A stretch of 64,000 nucleotides of DNA from Sarcophilus harrisii (Eukaryota; Chordata; Mammalia; Dasyuromorphia; Dasyuridae). Below the pieces are notes generated by a model, which was not told where the DNA came from, searched no databases, and worked only from the letters and a program-made list of their open reading frames with translations. The stretch spans positions 673,477,087 through 673,541,086 of the forward strand of contig NC_045426.1 of assembly GCF_902635505.1 (NCBI RefSeq), read 5' to 3'. A program made the position numbers and the translations under genes. Shown here piece by piece: positions 60,061 through 64,000 of the stretch (position 1 is the first letter of the stretch; the number at the start of each line of letters is the position of its first letter).

Positions 60061-61088
60061 AAAAAGTAAATCCTTTACTTGCAAGCACCCTCTTCACCCC
60101 GGTTCTACGCCTCAAATCCCAACAACATCACTCCACCTCATTTTCTCTTCTTTTGTTAAGAGGTGACCCTTTTCCTTGCCAAGGCTGACCCCTCTACATT
60201 TTCCCTTGATCCTCATTCCTTTCCACCTCCAGCAGCTTGTCTCTTTAATTATTCCCAATTATTCAGCCTCTCCCTATCTACTGATTGTTTTCCTATACCC
60301 TAAAACTTGCTTTTAAAAATCATCACATGACCCTACCACCTGAAAAAATTTATTTCCCCTTCCTCACTTCCCACTCACCAACTGGCTAGACTTCTCCATA
60401 ACATCCCAGAAGCCTTCCCACCCTGAAACATCTCTCCATCCCTTGTTGCCCTCTCCTCCAATTGCTAAATTACTTCCTAATCCTTCATTTTGAAGAAGTA
60501 CCCAGTCCAGCTAGTCTTACTTTTTTGTTCCTCTCTATAATTTCTGGATTTACCTAACTCCACTTGGGTGTCTTCTCCATTTCGTCCCTTTTCAGTTCCT
60601 TTTTATGTGTTGTCTTCCTCCCATTAAAAGGTAAGCTGCTTAAGGTTAGGGATTCTCTTTTTTGCTTATATTTATATTCCCAGTGCTTAGCACAGAGCCT
60701 GGCTCGTAGTAAATATTTCATAAATGTTTGTTGACTTGACATGTTTGTTGAAATTGCTTTTGTTGGCAAATAGTAAGTCGGGCAAATGTATGTCTCATTT
60801 TGCATTTTCAGTCCATCACCTCAGCCTTCTTCACCTCATGGTTATCATTATTTTGATCAAAGTTCTAAAGTCTTTCAAGCTTTTATTTTTCTTTTTCATG
60901 TCAGCAAAAGATCTCTTTATTACTAAAGCCAATGGTCTTTTCTTAATCCTCTCAATCTCTCAGTAGGGTTTAACACCACACACTCCTGCTTCCTAATGAA
61001 TTCTCTTTCCTACTGGGTTTTTGGTGACACTTCTCTTTGCCAGTTCTTTTCCTAACTCTCTGTCTGGCTACTCCTCTCAATCTCTTTT

Positions 61089-61296
61089 GAAATAATAGCA
61101 CCCCAGCATGATAATTATGGAAATATATGTAGAAAAATTGCACATGTTTAACATATTGGATTACTTGCTATCTAAGGGAGAGGAAAGGAGAAGGGAAGGA
61201 AAAAAAAATTTGGAACACAAGGTTTTACAAGAGTGAATGTTGAAAACTATGCATATATTTTGAAAATAAAAAACTAAAAAAAGAAATAATAGCACC
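61089..61296 (+). repeat. L1 3' tail insertion with 14-bp target duplication
   Basis: The L1 tail 61103-61282 ('attggattacttgctatcta', 'ttggaacacaaggttttaca', 'ttttgaaaataaaaaactaa') is flanked by identical 'gaaataatagcacc' at 61089-61102 and 61283-61296, within L2. Confidence 0.9.
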
Positions 61297-61534
61297 TACA
61301 TCACTGTGAGTACACACGAGATTCTAAACTCTTTTCTCATATCTCTTTCCACACTCCCTATTAGTGATATCATCTGCCATGGCTACAGATTTTGTCTCTA
61401 TCTAGATAACTCTGAAATCTACAGATCCAGTCTTCACACATCTTTCTCCTGGGCTTTGGTCTTTCATATCCAAATGTCATGTCCCATAGGCATTTTAAGT
61501 TCAATGTATACCCAAAATCTTGTGGTTCAGTTGT

Positions 61535-61741
61535 ATTGAACTATCCTTGGTCCCACTTGGGCTTATCTTGGCAAAGATACTGGAGGGGTTTGCCATTTGC
61601 TTCTCCAGATCATTTTACAGATGAGGGTGAAGTGATCTGTCCAGGATCCCACAACTAATAAGTATCTAAGGCCAGATTTGAACTCTGGTATTCCTGATTC
61701 TGGGACTGGCACTCTATCCACTGGATCACTTAGTTGCCCCC
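61535..61741 (-). repeat. Reversed SINE with RTE-like tail, inside L2
   Basis: 'ggcaaagatactggaggggt', 'ttgccatttgcttctccaga', 'ttgaactctggtattcctga' and the terminal 'ctggatcacttagttgcccc'. L2 sequence resumes immediately after. Confidence 0.8.
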
Positions 61742-62129
61742 AAATTAGAACACATTATCTTTCCCCCACAAACTCGCTTGTCTCTATTTCTGTCTGTGGT
61801 CTGTGATATGAAATAGGGAGGCACGTGTGGGAATAGAAAGAAAAAGCTGTTAAAAAAAAAAAAAAGCACCAGTCAGCACAATTGAGTAAACATTATTAAA
61901 AACTTAGTGCAAATGAGGCACTCTGAAATATAAAGAAAGAGGAGACATGGGCCCCGCTCTCCAGGAATTGAGGATTTTTTTCTTGGAAAAGGGAAGACAA
62001 AGACCCAGGAGAAACTTGATGTGGAAGAAGGACCAGATAGAGTTCTTAGCTCCAGAGGCATAATCAGGAGAAGGGATTGTAGGGAGATAGACTTCATCCA
62101 GATTAAATAGAGAAAAACTAGAACTCTTC

Positions 62130-62275
62130 AATATCAGAATGAGTCCTGTCTTGAGGTAGTGAGTTCTCCATCACTAAAAGATTTCAGCAGAAATTGAGAT
62201 TTCTGCTCAGTTATAAAATGGATTAGATATCTTGTGTGATCCCATCCAATCCTGTGATTCTGTGGTTCTGAGCTG
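62130..62275 (+). repeat. L3/CR1-like 3' end
   Basis: 'gaggtagtgagttctccatc', 'actaaaagatttcagcagaa' and 'caatcctgtgattctgtggt' follow the CR1/L3 3' end pattern. Confidence 0.5.
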
Positions 62276-62616
62276 ATAACTGAATAGGAAGGGGAAGGAA
62301 GACATATATCCAAATAACTGCAAAAAAAAAAAAAAATGAAGCTGATGGGAAATAATCAAGAGAGATTATAGGCCGGCAAGGAAGGGAGGCTTCCTGGAGG
62401 AGGTGGTACCTGAACTGGTCCTTGAAAGGAAAAAGGTAGGAAGAAGTATAGTTTAAGTTTAGGGGACAAGCTGTGTCAATGCACAGAGGCATAAAGAGAA
62501 AGCAAAAGGATCATTGATTTTAGAACCGAAAAGAGTCCTTAGACCAGAATTCCCCACCCTCTGTAGCCGTTCTTTCCTATTACTGACAAATTTCTTCTCT
62601 CTTTCTCGATTCACAG

Positions 62617-62726
62617 GCTCTGAGTGCAAGGCCTGTGACCCACCCTCAGATGGCAGCCCCCATTCCCTCCCAGGGTCCCTAAAAGCTGACAGCCATGTTC
62701 TCTTCTCTGCCATGGCTGGGGAACAG
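62617..62726 (+). CDS. Candidate second coding exon of the unidentified gene
   Basis: It follows a strong acceptor (pyrimidine-rich, 'ctctttctcgattcacag'). Joined in phase to the exon at 53679-53754 it gives a split Gly codon, then SECKACDPPSDGSPHSLPG, then SLKADSHVLFSAMAGEQ. It ends on a codon boundary at CAG then gcaagt, which fits the GC-donor consensus; no GT donor is near. I recognise no domain. A 196-codon minus-strand ORF overlaps it (62459-63049), so coding status is unproven. Confidence 0.3.
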
Positions 62727-63140
62727 GCAAGTACTGGAGGGCGGAGGCTGAGATGTTGGTGACTCTGGGTCTCAGGGGATAAGGAAAAAGGCACAGGGAT
62801 GAGTCTGGAGATAACTAGGATTAGGCGGAGGCTCTGAAAAGTTAGAGCTGGAGGAGCCAGGGGCTGACATGGCTGGAAAAGACCTGGAGCGGCTGGTGGC
62901 TGACAGGATGGGCGGTGGATGGGGTGGAGGCTTTGGGGGAGCAGGAGAGCGGGAGAAGCAGAGCTGAGGTGACTCTGGGCACTGCTCTGGTTACCCTGGG
63001 CTCTCTCTCCAATAGGGGTCACCCATAAGCCCTTAGTGCTGACCAGCATTTGGTCTCCTCTGAACCTAGACAGTGCCCCAGGACTGATGCAGGTCTTAGG
63101 GGCCAGGGCTTCGGGCAGGACGGAACTAGTGAATCAATAC
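62727..63140. other. Unique G-rich sequence, no exon supported
   Basis: Purine-rich, mostly G-rich DNA. A possible acceptor near 63015 ('ctctccaatag') leads in the expected frame to an early stop, so no third exon is called. Confidence 0.4.
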
Positions 63141-63144
63141 AATT

Positions 63145-63542
63145 TATCTCAACAAAAGCTTACCAAGCACCACTATGTGCCAAGAGAGCATCTTGCTAGT
63201 TGCTGGGTATGCAATACAATACAACAATAGCTCTTACCCATTGTACTGGACAATCACAGTCTCCCAGTGTTGGGAGGATCTTAGATGGAGTCCAGCTCTC
63301 CATTGTGCAAATGGAGGAAACAGAACCCCAGAAAAAGGCAAGCATGTATTTAGAGTCACAGAACAATCAAGAAGTATTTTTCAACTGTTACTCAATCAGT
63401 CAAATATCAAAGGATATATTAAGTATTTCCTAAGTCAACAATCATCTCTCAGGCACCTACTATGTGCCAGACACTGTGCTAAGCACTGAGGATTCTCACA
63501 GCAGGTGGGATTTTAGCTGAGACTTGAAGGAAGCCAGGGAAG

Positions 63543-63576
<34 letters not shown>

Positions 63577-63780
63577 AGATGAGGAGCTAGAGCATTCCAG
63601 GCCAAAGAAAATACCCAGAAATGGGAGATGGAGTGCAAGGTTCTGTGCTTAGTGTAAGGGCACAAATGTGAGAGAGACCTAGAGGGGCTGGGGGATAACG
63701 GGATGGATGGATAGTGAACAGAGAAACAAGCAGATGTTCAAGCAAGTCAGTAGGAGATGAGATTGCAATCCAGGTGTTCC
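63145..63780 (-). repeat. Reversed L2 copy containing a G30 run
   Basis: Two reversed L2 ends: 'agcttaccaagcaccactat' at 63150, then 'ggcacctactatgtgccaga' and 'cactgtgctaagcactgagg' at 63450. The second continues into 'gggattttagctgagacttg' and 'gatgaggagctagagcattc'. G runs from 63544 to 63573 (30 bases), expanded at a point where related copies have a short G-rich segment. Confidence 0.75.
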
Positions 63781-63889
63781 GAATGCCAGTGTGGAACTGC
63801 CCTCCATTTTATACCTAGACCTCTTCATTTGGGAAAATTAGAGGCTAAGTGAGGTCAGAGGACTTGAGCTCCGAGGGCTAGGCTGAGCA

Positions 63890-64000
63890 CAGAGTACTGG
63901 ATTCTGGTTCTGAGCTCAGGGCTCTGGTCTGGCTGGAGATCTGGGCTCCAGGCTCTAGGCTTGGCTCTGTAGTCTATAGCTGATGCAGCCCAGACTGGAG
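63890..64000. repeat. Short imperfect GGCTCT-rich repeat at window edge
   Basis: Repeated variants of 'gggctct', 'ggtctgg' and 'ggctctg' up to the right edge. Imperfect and cut by the window end. Confidence 0.4.

Larger units (their letters stand above)
59800..61800 (+). repeat. L2 sequence, sense orientation, with three younger insertions
   Basis: A first L2 portion (59800-60740) ends in the L2 terminus ('agcacagagcctggctcgta', 'cataaatgtttgttgacttg'). A second portion (about 60890-61800) has reverse-transcriptase region sequence ('gccaatggtcttttcttaat', 'agataactctgaaatctaca'). A SINE, an L1 tail and a reversed RTE-tailed SINE are inserted into these and are listed separately. The frames are decayed. 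Confidence 0.65.

Noticed and set aside
62459-63049. 196-codon open frame on the - strand
   Set aside because: Rich in Pro, Ser and Leu from purine-rich DNA on the other strand, with no recognisable domain. It overlaps the candidate + strand exon, which has better splice context.

Overview
The window comes from a vertebrate nuclear genome, almost certainly a marsupial. It carries the 3' half of the insulin receptor gene (INSR), read on the + strand as 14 exons between positions 1055 and 33264, followed by a long 3' UTR of about 6 kb. The marsupial assignment rests on the repeats: many tRNA-derived SINEs that read 'gtcaggaggacctgagttc' and end in 'cccaattgcctcag', SINEs with an RTE/BovB-like tail, marsupial-type L1 tails, and abundant L2, L3/CR1-like and MIR/CORE-SINE fragments. 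The SINE type suggests an Australian lineage, but that is inference.

Region 1-33264 (INSR exons 9-22 in human numbering). All exons are joined by recognisable splice sites and give one unbroken frame of 758 codons plus the stop. Exons 9-14 encode the end of the alpha chain and the extracellular beta chain: fibronectin type III domains, the insert domain with its CCSC cysteines, the alphaCT hormone-binding helix, the 36-nt alternative exon 11, the furin site and several N-glycosylation sequons. Exon 15 holds the transmembrane helix, exon 16 the NPEY adaptor-docking motif, exons 17-22 the tyrosine kinase, and exon 22 the C-terminal tail with its YTHM motif. Differences from the human protein as I recall it: a GC-AG intron after exon 12, one extra residue in each of exons 12 and 13, a changed furin junction (RRRR then D), changes in alphaCT, and a five-residue shorter junction between exons 16 and 17 that resembles IGF1R.

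Region 33265-39222 is the INSR 3' UTR. It contains TG repeats and a pyrimidine-rich block, no recognised interspersed repeat, and ends at a well-placed AATAAA (39202-39207) followed by a GU-rich stretch.

Region 39223-53400 is intergenic and dominated by repeats: L1 tails with target-site duplications, an L1 5' end in reverse orientation, a 7SL RNA pseudogene split by nested L1 insertions, hAT-type DNA elements, a 220-bp GAAA tract and AT-rich DNA.

Region 53400-64000 may hold the 5' end of a second, unidentified + strand gene. A candidate first coding exon (53679-53754) and a candidate second exon (62617-62726) agree in reading phase. Between and around them lie a layered L2 copy, an old hAT element and a 30-bp G run. 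No RNA gene that looks intact, no CRISPR array and no virus-derived element was recognised. The main content is an ordinary, well-conserved receptor gene with several lineage-specific details.
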